NCBI RefSeq assembly: GCF_905171775.1
Contig: NC_053491.1
Span: forward strand, 402,838,838-402,902,837
Source of the DNA: Rana temporaria
Taxonomy: Eukaryota > Chordata > Amphibia > Anura > Ranidae
Length of the DNA stretch: 64,000 bases
Direction of reading: 5' to 3'
The notes below the pieces were generated by a model. That model saw only the letters and a list, made by a program, of their open reading frames with translations, was not told where the DNA came from and did not search any database. This document shows positions 21,600 through 32,283 of the stretch, in pieces (position 1 is the stretch's first letter; the number at the start of each line of letters is the position of its first letter). Position numbers and translations under genes: made by a program.

Positions 21600-21779
21600 T
21601 ATTTCAGCAACATATACAGCATGGATACTGTGGAATTCCTGGCTTGATATAAAAAGTTGTATTTCAGCACCATGGACAGCATGGATATTGTAGAATTCCA
21701 GGCTAGCAGTAAAAGGGTTTATTTCAGCACCATGGACAGGTTGGATGTGGTAAAATACCAGGCTGCTTGATAGTAGATA
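21600..21779. repeat. Three tandem 60-bp units
   Basis: Units begin at 21600, 21660 and 21720 with TATTTCAGCAxCATxxACAG and continue GGATAxTGTxGAATTCCxGGCT. The period is exactly 60 bp and the copies are diverged at roughly one base in six to ten. Confidence 0.9.
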
Positions 21780-21799
21780 CGATACTTAAAAAAAACAAT

Positions 21800-22532
21800 G
21801 GGCTGGATTCAAGAAGCAATTGCGCCTGTGTAACCATAGTTACACAGCGCAATTGCTTACTTGCCCCGGCGTAACGAATGCTCCTGATTCAGGAACCTCG
21901 TTACGCCGACTGCAGCCAAAGATATGCGCGGCATAAGGCTCTTATGCCCGCATATCTTAGGCTGCATTCTTGCGATGGCCGCTAGGTGGCGTTAACGTTG
22001 TGCTCAGCGTATAGTATGCAAATTTCATACTAACGCCAATTCACAACGTTACGCGAGCCCTGCGTACGCAATTTACGTAGTTTCCGTACGGCTTTTTTCG
22101 CGTAAGGCTGCCCCTGCTCCCTCAGGGGCAGCCAATGTTACGTATACCCGTCGTTCCCGCGTCGCGAAATTTCAAATTTACGTAGTTTGCGTAAGTGATT
22201 CGTGAATGGCGCTGGACGCCATTCACGTTCACTTTGAAGCAAATGACGTCCTTGCGACGTCATTTGCTGCAATGCACGTCGGGAAAGTTTCCAGACGGAG
22301 CATGCGCTCTACGATCGGCGCGGGAACGCGCCTAATTTAAATGATTCCCGCCCCCTAGGGGATCATTTAAATTGCGCGCGCTTACGCCTGGCATTTTGCC
22401 GGCGCGCCCACGCAATTTACGGAGCTACTGCTCCGTGAATCAAGGGCAGCGCAGTAAATTTGCGGGGGCGCAGGGCAAAAACGTTGCCCTGCGCCTCCGT
22501 AAAAAAAGCGCAAATCTACCTGAATCCAGCCC
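21800..22532. mobile_element. CGTA-rich palindromic MITE (GGGCTGGATTCA type)
   Basis: Terminal inverted repeats GGGCTGGATTCA / TGAATCCAGCCC, flanked on both sides by AAT (21797-21799 and 22533-22535). The interior is CG-rich with paired blocks such as GCAATTGCGC...GCGCAATTGC and AATGGCGCTGGACGCCATT. It is 733 bp and non-coding. Confidence 0.8.
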
Positions 22533-22548
22533 AATATTACTATACAAT

Positions 22549-22892
22549 AAGGCCCCTTACATACAGGCGAACCAGATCAGACCATCCATTGCTCTCTATG
22601 CAGCAGCGGGTGTCAACAGATATTTGTTGACATTCACCGACATCTGATCTGGTCCTATTGGCTAATAAAAGACTGAATGGGATCCATTCCCCATCTGTCT
22701 TATGGATCGGATGAGATGACAGATGACAGTCAGATGTAAACTGACAGACAGTCTGTTTACATCCGACTGCCTATAGAGAAGAGTGGGCTGTGTTTGTGCA
22801 TAAGCAGAGTGGAAACGTTCCAGCCATCCGCTAGCTTAGTGGGTTACCCACTGTGCAGACTGCAACAGAGCCTGCTCCATGTAAAAAGGACT
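22549..22892. mobile_element. MITE with AAGGCCCCTTACAT ends
   Basis: Left AAGGCCCCTTACATACAGGCG and right CCATGTAAAAAGGACTT are approximate inverted repeats. Within are pairs TCAACAGATATTTGTTGA and GATGTAAACTGACAGACAGTCTGTTTACATC. A related right end is at 58485-58522. It is non-coding. Confidence 0.5.
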
Positions 22893-23282
22893 TAAAATGT
22901 TCTTACAAATACATTTGTAACATTCTGTACCTTATGTTTTGACTTTTTCATGTGCCTCAAATTGACTTTACATGGGTTTAAATAATGCTGACTTGAAGCT
23001 ACACTCACATAGACTCCAGTTTTTCAGCATTGTTTGCAGCCAGAGGAGTTTGAAGGGTGGATCCGGTTTCTATACTATACAGAGTCTTCTCCCTATCTTT
23101 CTTTTAAGAAGGGGGATCAGGAAGGGGTAATAAAAAGTAGTAAAGCTTTTTACCCTTTCACAGAAAGTTCTCCAGAAGCAGATTAGATAATTCTATACAC
23201 TATACATTTTTTTAGCCTGCTAATTACTAGCTGTTTCTAGTTAACAATAAAAACAGAGGTTAAAAACATTTTAAACTATACA

Positions 23283-23475
23283 TGGACTCCATTAGACCTC
23301 TGAAGCTATGCTGTGGTGTCTGTGATCAAGCTGTCAGTATTACATCCTTTAAGTCCTGTAGGCTACAAGGTGGGGATGCCAAGGATTGGACTTGTTTTTC
23401 CAGTGCACTTCACAGCTGCCCGATTGGATTGAGATATGGAGAATTTGGAGGCCAAGTTAATACCTTAAACTCATT
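23283..23475 (-). pseudogene. Tc1-like transposase C-terminal fragment
   Basis: The minus strand reads TWPPNSPYLNPIGQL, where Tc1-type transposases have the DE-containing WPPNSPDLNPIEHLW motif, followed by LEKQVQSLASPPCSLQDLKD. The catalytic Glu position reads Gly, and stops are present. This is a different Tc1 lineage from the one at 48.8-52.8 kb. It ends where a CGTA-rich MITE begins. Confidence 0.75.
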
Positions 23476-23476
23476 T

Positions 23477-24085
23477 AGCCAGATTCAGTAAGACGGGCGC
23501 ATCTTTAGTTCGGCGTAGCGCATCCCATTTGCACTACGCCGACATAACATAGTGAGGCAAGTACTGTATTCACAAAGCACAAAGCAAGTTACGTTGGCGT
23601 AGCGCAAATGGCCCGGCGTAACCCCGTCTAATTCAAATTAGGCAGGTAGGGGGCGTGCTCCATGTAAATTACCCGTGCCCCATATGTAAATGAGGGCCGT
23701 TAGTACGGCACCTGCGCGCGCATGCTCAGAATCACGTCACAAATACTCCTTGCTTTTGACGTGAACGTAACCTACGTCCAGCCCCATTCACGTACGCTTA
23801 CGCAAACGATGTAAAATATGACGGCTGTTGCGTCGTCTATACCTTGCATGGGCTGCACCATCTTTTTGGTGGTTTATCTTTACGCCGGAAAAATGCCTTA
23901 CGTAAACAGCGTATCGGGCGCAAGTACGTTTGTGAATAGGCGTATATTGCTCATTTGCATATTCTAGGCGTTAATCCACGTACACGCCCTTAGCGGCCAG
24001 CGTAAATATGCAGCTAAGATACGACGCGTAGGAGACTTACGCCAGTCGTATCTTAGCAACATTTAAGCGTATCTCAGTTTGAGAA
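23477..24085. mobile_element. CGTA-rich MITE, right end missing
   Basis: Starts TAGCCAGATTCAGTAAG. The interior holds GGCGTAGCGCA / GCACTACGCCG and GCGGCCAGCGTAAATATGC. The right end decays near TATCTCAGTTTGAGAAAA without the expected CTGAATCTGGC terminus. Confidence 0.65.
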
Positions 24086-24360
24086 AAAATACCCCTAATT
24101 GGGAATATGGGAATATTTTTCTTCCCATTATACTCTATAGACATTCCCTTCTGTCATTCACCTTTTTATGGCCTAAAAAAACAAATAATAATCCCACCTA
24201 ATCTCAAAATTAAACACGGCCAATGATATTTAAAAGTAGGTTTGCAAAAAATAAATTGGATATGTCTAAATTCCATCTCCCTGTCAAAGTCTACTACGAG
24301 AATTCCACTGTGTTAAACGATCACTTACCTTAGAAATTTCTCAATGTGTATCAGCAGTCT

Positions 24361-24432
24361 TCTATGGTTGAGCGGTTAACCACCTGTACTATGGTGCAGA
24401 AAGTTGTGGGTTCAATCCTCCCTGGGTCTGCC
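24361..24432 (+). other. tRNA-like sequence, copy 1
   Basis: TATGGTTGAGCGGTTAACCA looks like a D-arm/A-box, and GTGGGTTCAATCCTCCC like a T-arm/B-box (four of five stem pairs), about 35 bp apart. No 7-bp acceptor stem or clean anticodon arm forms, so it is more likely a tRNA-derived SINE head than a tRNA gene. Confidence 0.5.
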
Positions 24433-25045
24433 TTTTTTTTTTTAAGAAGAAGTTGTTGAACGTACCCTATTTTAGAATGTTTTAAAAATACCCCTAATTG
24501 GGAATATGGGAATATTTTTCTTCCTTTTATACTCTATAGACATTCCCTTCTATTTTAGAATGTTTTAAAAATACCCCTAATTGGGAATATGGGAATATTT
24601 TTCTTCCCATTATACTCTATAGACATTCCCTTCTGTCATTCACCTTTTTATGGCCTAAAAAAACCAAATAATAATCCCACCTAATCTCAAGGTGTGTCAC
24701 TAAGTCACTAAGAATTTTACTTTTGACTGACAGCAACAAGTTATGTTGAAAAAAAAATGGCATTCCATCTCCCTGTTAAAGTCTATGGGCATCTGTACTA
24801 TGGTGCAGCAAGTTGTTAAAGTCTATGGGCACCTGTACTACGAGAATTCCACTATTCTCTATGGGCATTCCATCTCCCTGTTAAAGTCTATGTTAGCCAC
24901 ACGGCCAATGATATTTAAAAGTAGGTTTGCAAAAAATAAATTGGATATGTCTAAATTCCATCTCCCTGTCAAAGTCTACTACGAGAATTCCACTGTGTTA
25001 AACGATCACTTACCTTAGAAATTTCTCAATGTGTATCAGCAGTCT

Positions 25046-25117
25046 TCTATGGTTGAGCGGTTAACCACCTGTACTAAGGTGCAGAAAGTTGTGGGTTCAA
25101 TCCTCCCTGGGTCTGCC
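25046..25117 (+). other. tRNA-like sequence, copy 2
   Basis: Duplicate of the 24361 block at a 685-bp offset, differing at one position (ACTAAGG for ACTATGG). The A-box and B-box-like blocks are conserved. Confidence 0.5.
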
Positions 25118-25465
25118 TTTTTTTTTTTAAGAAGAAGTTGTTGAACGTACCCTATTTTAGAATGTTTTAAAAATACCCCTAATTGGGAATATGGGAATAT
25201 TTTTCTTCCCATTATACTCTATAGACATTCCCTTCTGTCATTCACCTTTTTATGGCCTAAAAAAACAAATAATAATCCCACCTAATCTCAAAATTAAACA
25301 CGGCCAATGATATTTGAAAGTAGGTTTGCAAAAAATTAATTGGATATGTCTAAAGACTCTGTCGCAAATTCATTTTTAATTTTACCATTATTCTCTATGG
25401 GCATTCCACTATTCTCTATGGGCATTCCATCTCCCTGTTAAAGTCTATGGGCATTCCATTCTTTC

Positions 25466-25765
25466 TGTTCAAAATTTTTTATTGTAAAAATAAAGAGTAC
25501 AGAGTAAAAAAAATAAACATTTCCGCTTAAAACAATTGCGGAGATACAATGGTATATGATAGTATCAACGTGTACAAACAATACCGGGAGGACCTTCCAG
25601 GATTACTTAACAGGGGATTAAGTGCAACATAATGAGAGAAGGTATTATAATGGAGTTATGTGGGAACATAGTGGATAAAGACAAATAAACCTAAAATTAC
25701 ATAGCACACGTTTCTATACCATAAGGTGGCATAGAACAATAGTCCGTACTCAACACGTACAAGGA
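25466..25765 (-). mobile_element. 5'-truncated L1 3' end, 14-bp TSD
   Basis: A 300-bp minus-strand insertion whose 3' end (CAATAAAAAATTTTGAACA on the minus strand) and following text (GTACTCTTTATTTTTAC, GCGGAAATGTTTATT) match the 3' UTR of the longer L1 at 54998-56023. CATTCCATTCTTTC flanks both sides (25452-25465 and 25766-25779), a 14-bp target-site duplication expected from target-primed reverse transcription. No coding sequence is left. Confidence 0.85.
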
Positions 25766-25930
25766 CATTCCATTCTTTCATTCCTTTTAGTATGTCACTA
25801 AGAATTTGACTTTTGACTGACAGCAACAAGTTATGTTGTAAAAAAAATGGCATTCCATCTCCCTGTTAAAGTCTATGGGCATCTGTACTACGAGAATTCC
25901 ACTATTCTCTATGGGGATTCCATCTCCCTG

Positions 25931-26457
25931 TTAAAGCGGAGTTCCGGACACAATTTCACTTTTTAAATATAAATACCCCTGTAATACACAAGCTTAATGT
26001 ATTCTAGTAAAGTTAGTCTGTAAACTAAGGTCCGTTTTGTTAGGTTGTTACAGCATTTAGACACTTTATAAAATAGAAATTGACTGGGGCCATCTTAAGT
26101 GTGGGCATCATGAAGCCAGACTGTATGACTTCCTGGATTTCAGCCTAGCAGATCTCGCACATGCTCAGTGCTGCACAAGCAGTGTCAGATCAGGTTTCAG
26201 CACCTGTGCTGTCCAAGTCACATGATTCTTTGAGACTGGGGAGTGCACAGACTCCTGGAAAGTTACACCCACTACATTCCCAGGAGTCTGTGCGGTGCAT
26301 TAAGCACCTAGGTGCAGGAAGTGGGAAGATTAACTATTCTGCCTAGCAACAACACTTTGAAGGCATCTAAAAAAATAAAATTTTTCGTAAAGGACTAATG
26401 ACATTTTTTTAAAACTACTGATGTAATGTTATATTTATGGGTGGAACTCCACTTTAA
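25931..26457. mobile_element. TTAA-flanked MITE (Kolobok-T2-like)
   Basis: TTAAAGCGGAGTTCC at the left, GGAACTCCACTTTAA at the right; both TTAA tetranucleotides are intact. It shares CCATCTTAAGTGTGGGCAT and CTTCCTGGATTT with the element at 622-1152. A central inverted pair GACTCCTGG / CCAGGAGTC is present. Confidence 0.8.
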
Positions 26458-27049
26458 CCTGAAAAAGCACCAACTGAAAAATGTAAAATAACATTATATG
26501 CACATTATTCTTGATTTGTCACATTTTTGATTTTATTGTCTATCTGGAGATGTACTTTATTTCAGCAGTATACACTAAAAATATCAGGGTGTACTTACGT
26601 ATGGCGTTTTATGAGACCTGCATATTGAATGTTGCAAATGCTTTCACAACAGGTGACAGCAAATTTCACTTAAGTGAAGTGGATGAAAAAAGCTTTAGTG
26701 GCAAAGCGAGGTCTGTTGGAGGAATGCCTATTATGCTGTCCAGAATACATTCACTGCCCTGTGGGTTGTCAGAATCGTTACCTCCTATAGTCCACAATCT
26801 TTTTGAAATATTATAATTTGTCTTCCAAAAACTGTATAAGAAAACTGGTACATCAAAATCGTTTTTACATGCATAATATTGTGGTTCACAGGTTTTGACT
26901 GAAAAGCAATATATTTCCAAAATCACTGACTTTTAAAAGAAAAAAATATATTATTGTGGGCTTGCATGATTCATATTATTTATAAAATCTGTATTTGTTT
27001 TATATGTTGTACGCTAAAAAAATAATCCACAAATTGTTATTTAAAGTAA
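26458..27049. other. No gene seen
   Basis: AT-rich unique-looking DNA. A 101-codon ORF (26511-26816) overlaps an antisense ORF and shows no domain. Confidence 0.4.
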
Positions 27050-27290
27050 GAGTCGGTTCACACTGCAGCGGCATTGACTTCAGAGGCGATTTGCAAAACG
27101 ACTTCTGTATAGAAGTCAATGCAGATCGCCCCGAGCCGCCCCCAAAGTCGTGCAGGAACCTTTTTCTAAGTCGGAGTGACTTGCTTCGCTCCTATTAGAA
27201 CGATTCCATTGCATTGAATGGGACGCGACTCGTCAGGCGGCTGAGCCGCCTGACGTGTCGCCCCAGTGTGAACCGGGTCTCAAAGATTAA
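27050..27290. mobile_element. MITE with GGTTCACACTG ends
   Basis: Left GAGTCGGTTCACACTGC and right CCAGTGTGAACCGGGTCT are inverted repeats. The interior is GC-rich with GAAGTCAAT pairs and GGCGGCTGAGCCGCC. It looks hAT-like by its CAGTGTGAA end, but no 8-bp duplication is certain. Confidence 0.6.
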
Positions 27291-27363
27291 ACTGTCAAGT
27301 AAATACAAAATATGGAATAGATCTAGAATTAAAACCATGCTTTTTTGCAAAATGGCTAAAAAC

Positions 27364-28398
27364 AAGAAATAACTGAAATAGCTAGATTCAGGTAGCTGGG
27401 CGCATCTTTGAGGCGGCGTAGCGTATCGTATTTACGCTACACCGCCGTAAGTCAGAGAGGCAAGTGCTGTATTCACAAAGCACTTGCCTCCTAAGTTACG
27501 GCAGCATAGTGTGAATGGGCCGGCGTAAGCGCGCTTAATTCAAATGAGGATGAAGGGGGCGTGTTTTATGTAAATTACTCGTGACCCAACGTGATTGACG
27601 TTTTTTAACAAACGGCGCATGCGCCATCCGTGGACATATCCCAAGAAATAACTGAAATAGCTAGATTCAGGTAGCTGGGCGCATCTTTGAGGCGGCGTAG
27701 CGTATCGTATTTACGCTACACCGCCGTAAGTCAGAGAGGCAAGTGCTGTATTCACAAAGCACTTGCCTCCTAAGTTACGGCAGCATAGTGTGAATGGGCC
27801 GGCGTAAGCGCGCCTAATTCAAATGAGGATGAAGGGGGCGTGTTTTATGTAAATTACTCGTGACCCGACGTGATTGACGTTTTTTAACAAACGGCGCATG
27901 CGCCATCCGTGGACATATCCCAGTGTGCATTGTTTCAAAGTACGCCGCAATGACGTATTTGGTTTCGACGTGAACGTAAATTACGTCCAGCCCCATTCAC
28001 TGACGATTTGCGCAAACGACGTAAATTTTTCAAATTTCGACGCGGAAACGACGGCGATACTTAACATTGACTAGTCCAGCTATTTGTTCGCCTTACGTAA
28101 ACGGCGTATCTTTACTGCGATGGGCAAGCGTACGTTCGTGAATCGGTGTATCTCACTGATCTACGCATTCTAGGCGTAAATCAGCGTTCACGCCCCTAGC
28201 GGCCGGCGGAACTAGACAGCTAAGATACGACGGCGCAGGCCGTCGTATCTTAGCTAGGTTTAAGTGTATCTCAGTTTGAGAATACACTTAAACATACGAT
28301 TCCGAGTATCTCAGTTTGAGAATACACTTAAACATACGATTCCGAGTTACGACGGCGTATCTACTGATACGCCGGCGTAACTCTTTGTGAATCTAGCC
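27364..28398. mobile_element. CGTA-rich MITE with internal tandem duplications
   Basis: Terminal GCTAGATTCAG (27381) and GTGAATCTAGC (28388) inverted repeats. The first 279 bp, including 17 bp of flanking DNA outside the element end, are tandemly duplicated (27364-27642 and 27643-27921) with two visible differences. A 40-bp unit (GTATCTCAGTTTGAGAATAC...) is also duplicated at 28266-28345. It is non-coding. Confidence 0.85.
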
Positions 28399-28679
28399 AA
28401 AAATAACTCAAACTGTATGTAAAATGGCAATTAAAACCTTAGCTACTTCATTACTTCATTAGGTTAGGGATAGAGCAAACATGCCCTTTGCCTATAAATT
28501 TATTTTAATGGGATTGCTAGCTGTAGCTTTAAACATGCTTTTAGCACACTACAACATGAATAAGAAAGCTTAACATACGTAATGCTGACTAAAATAATTA
28601 ACAAAGCCCACATTTCAGGCTAGGTGTTGTGGTTTTCTGGTGTGTTTTGCGGTGAATTTTATTGCTGCACTCAAATCTG
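28399..28679. other. No gene seen
   Basis: Short AT-rich interval without recognisable features. Confidence 0.35.
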
Positions 28680-29640
28680 GGGGAAAAAACGGTGTGGGAT
28701 CCCCACCCCATGCATACCAGGCAATTTGGCTTTGAGATTTTGAGGGAAAACCCCATGCCATTTTTTTTTTTTTAAATGGTATGGGTTCCCACCCAAAATC
28801 CACATCAGACCCTTACCTTAAAATGCAGCACAGCAGGTCAGGAAAGGGAGGGGACAAGCGAGAACTACCTAAACCATACCATGCCACATACCCTCAACAT
28901 GGGGGGTGCTTTGGAGCAGGGGGACAAGGGCCTCTTCCCCACATCACTGGCTGGTGGTTGTGGGGGTATATCGTGTGTGGGGTACATAGTACTCCTACTC
29001 ATTCACCAAAAAAAGATGTAATGTAAACAGTAGGCAGTTTTGAACAATCCCTTTATTAAAAAAAAAAAATCCATTATCAATCATGATGCCTGCTGTCACT
29101 GCCAAAAAAAAAAAAGGCTCCTCCCTTCTGCCAGCTCCGCTGTCTAATAGTTCTTAAATAACTAAGGGGCAGGGTCATCTGCTGACGTAACTGAGTGACC
29201 CTGCCCCTTTGTGATGTCATTGGCCAGGGGCTTGCTGGGCTGACTCATTCACATGGGGGGGAAGGAATCCTTGTTAAAGGGAGCTTTCAGATTCCGATAA
29301 GCTCCCCACCCGCAGACCCCTAAAACAACTGGTCAGGTTTGTGGGGAGGAGGCCCTTTTTCCCATCAAAATGGGGACAAGGTGCTTTGGGGGAACTCCCC
29401 TGCCCCAAAACACTCCTATGTTGAGGGCAAGTGGCCTGGTATGGTTCAGGAGAGGCTGCTCTCTCGTCCCCTCCCTTTTCTGACCTGCCGGGATGCATGC
29501 TCAGATAAAGGTGTGGTATGGATCTTGGGAGGGAGACTACACGCCATTTGGAAGAAAAAAAAATATCCCCCTAAAAATTCATACCAGATCCAAAGGGCCT
29601 GGTATGCATTGGGGGGGACCCCATGCCCCTTTTTCAAACA
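28680..29640. repeat. Large inverted repeat of GGTATGG-type repeat
   Basis: The arms 28680-29000 and about 29290-29640 are diverged reverse complements, aligned through CCATGCATACCAGGC, GGTCAGGAAAGGGAGGGGAC, CATACCCTCAACAT and TTGTCCCC-type blocks. The loop has two poly-A tracts and a 14-bp perfect hairpin (AAGGGGCAGGGTCA, arms 29164-29177 and 29196-29209). ORFs on both strands are short and unremarkable. Related repeats are at 1488-2083 and 34072-34417. Confidence 0.7.
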
Positions 29641-29650
29641 TTTCTTTTTT

Positions 29651-29955
29651 TAACCACATCCATACCAGCCCATTGTAAAATGACGTCCACAAAGGACCTC
29701 TAACGATCCGGGTGGACGTCATATGACGTCCTGGGCTTTGTGGGGGGATATCTGAATGATGCCTGCAGCTAGAGGCATCATTCAGATCTCTTCTGCCGGC
29801 GATTCTGCACTACGTAAGAACAATCATAGCGGCGATTCCGCCGCTAGATCGTTCTTACAGGCGGCGGGAGGGGACATCCCCCTCCCTCCCGCCGCCATCC
29901 GGTGCTTCTCCGGGCTCTCCTGTGCCATCGGGGGCCCGGAGAACGAATCGTCCGG
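29651..29955. repeat. TTAACCAC-started GC-rich repeat
   Basis: Begins TTAACCACATCCATACCAGCCC, then ATGACGTCCACAAAG / GTGGACGTCATATGACG, an inverted pair GAATGATGCCT / AGGCATCATTC, and CTAGATCGTTCTTAC. It probably represents the opposite end of the family seen at 15113-15362 and 48000-48210, which end in GTGGTTAA. It is non-coding. Confidence 0.5.
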
Positions 29956-31208
29956 CGCTGGCAGGAAGCATAGAAACATGGAAACATTTTTGGTGCAGGT
30001 CCATTGACGTTTATTACACGCAAAAACAAAATCTGCCATGGGAAAAAGAGTCCCTGATCCTTTCCAAATATTCAACGGCTGAAAAACGCATAGATGTGAA
30101 CATGTACCATAGTAAACCATGTTAAATGTACTGTAGTGCATTTCTGAAAACTGAAAAACACACTAAAAAATGCATAGGTGTGAACAGTCTTGGTTTAGCA
30201 CAGTGGATTTTCCTACATAGTATTTACAGTTTTAGACTTTGTTGCCTGGAGAAGAGAAAAAAATACTCTTTTTGGCATCAAGCCATTCACAGTTCTCAAG
30301 TAGAAGACTTTTTTTTGTTGTTGTTGTTGTGATGTCCCTTTAAATGCAACCCATCATAAGAATTAGTCACAGGAGTAATCTTATGTTAGGAATAGAAGTG
30401 TATAATTACAGAAGCAGGTATGAGATAAATTGCCTTTCAGAAGATAAAAGGATCCATTAATTACATGAAGTGTGCCTGAAAGATGTCCTCTGTATTTGCC
30501 AGAGCACAAAAGACAATATTTGCTGCATCATCCTGACACATCCCCCTTGCACAGACTCAGTGGGACTGAACTGATTCTAGATCTTCCGAGGCTAAAACTG
30601 TCAATCTGAGCATTATGGTGTCTTCAACTTGTGCACATCCTACCAGCCTGATCCTAATAATATCCATCAGGAATCAGAGCATGACATCCGCTTGCAAGAG
30701 CTGCAAAGACCACAGGCAGATGGTATAATTATACTGCATTTCCTCAGCTTGATTTCTCTGAGGATATGCAGCTTTTCAATTAATTGTTTTCCAGGCTTAA
30801 CCCTTTCAGTGCCGGGGCTAATGAATTACTGTGCTGGACTCTGCCGTGGGACATTCAAAGGTCCAGGCAGCTCTTGGCCTTGTGGGTAGGGCAATAAAAG
30901 AACTATACTAAAGTCAGATAAGGATACATGGCACATATTTGTATTCCCATGTGGAGGGATATGGTTTGTCTAAGGACTCCAAAAATGTAATAAACTTTTT
31001 TATTTATTTTTTGCGTCTAATAAAATAGCTTAAATGAAAGTGGCAATACACTTTACCTGAACACCACAAACTGAAAACACTATTTCATGAATTGTTAATA
31101 TTCAAAGCAAACTCACCCAACCATGTCTCCATGCTTTCTTTTGTTGAGAAATCACATTGAAAAATATCTACTAGCTTTTCTATCTTGAGCAATGTCAGAT
31201 GATTTATG
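29956..31208. other. No gene seen
   Basis: Unique-looking AT-rich sequence with a (GTT)n tract at about 30310-30328. No exon, RNA gene or element end recognised. Confidence 0.4.
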
Positions 31209-31211
31209 TAA

Positions 31212-31650
31212 AGCACCATAAACACGGTCGCACTTTTTGCCAACAAACTTCAAAATGAGCAAGTTTTCCAAAAAATCTGACCGTGTGTACGCTCCATCGG
31301 ACAAACTTTTTCGTTTTTCATCGGACAAAAGTTTGCTCTGCAAACGGACAAACTTTTCGGCAACAAAAGTCCGATGGTGCCTAGTCCGACCATGTATACA
31401 GCAAGCCATCGGAAGTACAAATACGCATGCCCAGAACCAATGTTAAAATCAACCAACAATAGCAGAAGTTGACCAAATGGTGGCGGTAAAGAGCAGAAAA
31501 GAGCAGAAAAAACATGTGATGTTGGGAAAGTTTTAGGAAAGTTTGCAGAAAAGTCAGAGTGTGTGTATGCTATGGGTGTGCCGGGCCAACTCCCTTCAGA
31601 CAAAAATCCATGGAAAAGTTTGTTTGAAGTCCGACCGTGTGTACGAGGCT
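31212..31650. mobile_element. Harbinger-like MITE
   Basis: TAA on both sides (31209-31211, 31651-31653). Left AGCACCATAAACACGGTCG, right GACCGTGTGTACGAGGCT. Interior CATCGGACAAAC, GCAACAAAAGTCCGATGG and CATCGGAAGTACAAATACGC belong to a subfamily also seen at 41958-42361. It is non-coding. Confidence 0.8.
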
Positions 31651-31653
31651 TAA

Positions 31654-32278
31654 CATTAACTTCCTGGAAGTTCTACCTTTAGCCTGGCCATGCAGACAGG
31701 AAGGTGTGTTTAGATGAAATAGCCCTTCCTTCCCTCCTCCAGGTAAAAGAAAAATGAATGCCCATGAAGACTCCTTGGAAATTTAACATAATTTTGACCT
31801 AGGCCAGAATCCAGGAAGCAACTGAAGGAATGTAAAAAAAAGTTTAAAACAAGTACACTTTCTTTTCTATTTACTAATGCTGGTAGAATAAGGATTCAAA
31901 TAGTAGAAGAGGAAGTAAACTTCCATCTTTTGCTTTTGCCTATAAGTTAGACTTACCTATAGGTAGTGTAAATATCTCCTAAACGTGCACCATTTAGAAG
32001 ATATTTACATCACATGCAGCCAGTGAAATAACTGGCCCATGCTCTCTGAAGGAACGGTCACCCATGCCCTGTGGCTCCTGAGCATATGCGCAGGGGTGAC
32101 GTAATCACGGATCCGGCCAGTCACAGAGCCGGAGTCCATGAACCTGGACGCAAGACGGGTAAAGATGATAATTAAGTTAAGCAGTAACTCAGGAAGCGAA
32201 AGAATGTATATAATGTATAGGATAAAATAGGATGAATGCGCTAAATCAACCCTTGCTATTGTACAGTACACATCAAGT
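31654..32278. other. No gene seen
   Basis: Unassigned DNA. The 197-codon minus ORF at 32005-32598 spans this interval and the adjoining LTR antisense, and shows no domain. Confidence 0.4.
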
Positions 32279-32283
32279 GTATA

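Larger units (their letters stand above)
24088..25330. repeat. Complex tandem duplication, 685-bp offset
   Basis: The segment from CACGGCCAATGATATTT (24215) reappears at 24900, an offset of 685 bp, and is nearly identical for over 300 bp, including the tRNA-like block. A shorter module (AAATACCCCTAATTGGGAAT...) occurs at 24088, 24489, 24568 and 25174. Repeated phrases such as CATCTCCCTGTTAAAGTC and ATTCTCTATGGGCATTCC fill 24760-25460. No gene. Confidence 0.85.

Noticed and set aside
24361..24432. Functional tRNA gene
   Set aside because: A-box and B-box-like blocks exist but no acceptor stem or clean anticodon arm forms; the copy is in a duplicated repeat.
24088..25330. Possible CRISPR-like array
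   Set aside because: Repeats are long, irregularly spaced and partly nested, with no uniform spacers, and the genome is eukaryotic.
28680..29640. Possible protein-coding locus from several 60-104 codon ORFs
   Set aside because: The frames mirror each other across a large inverted repeat and are proline/glycine-rich by composition only.
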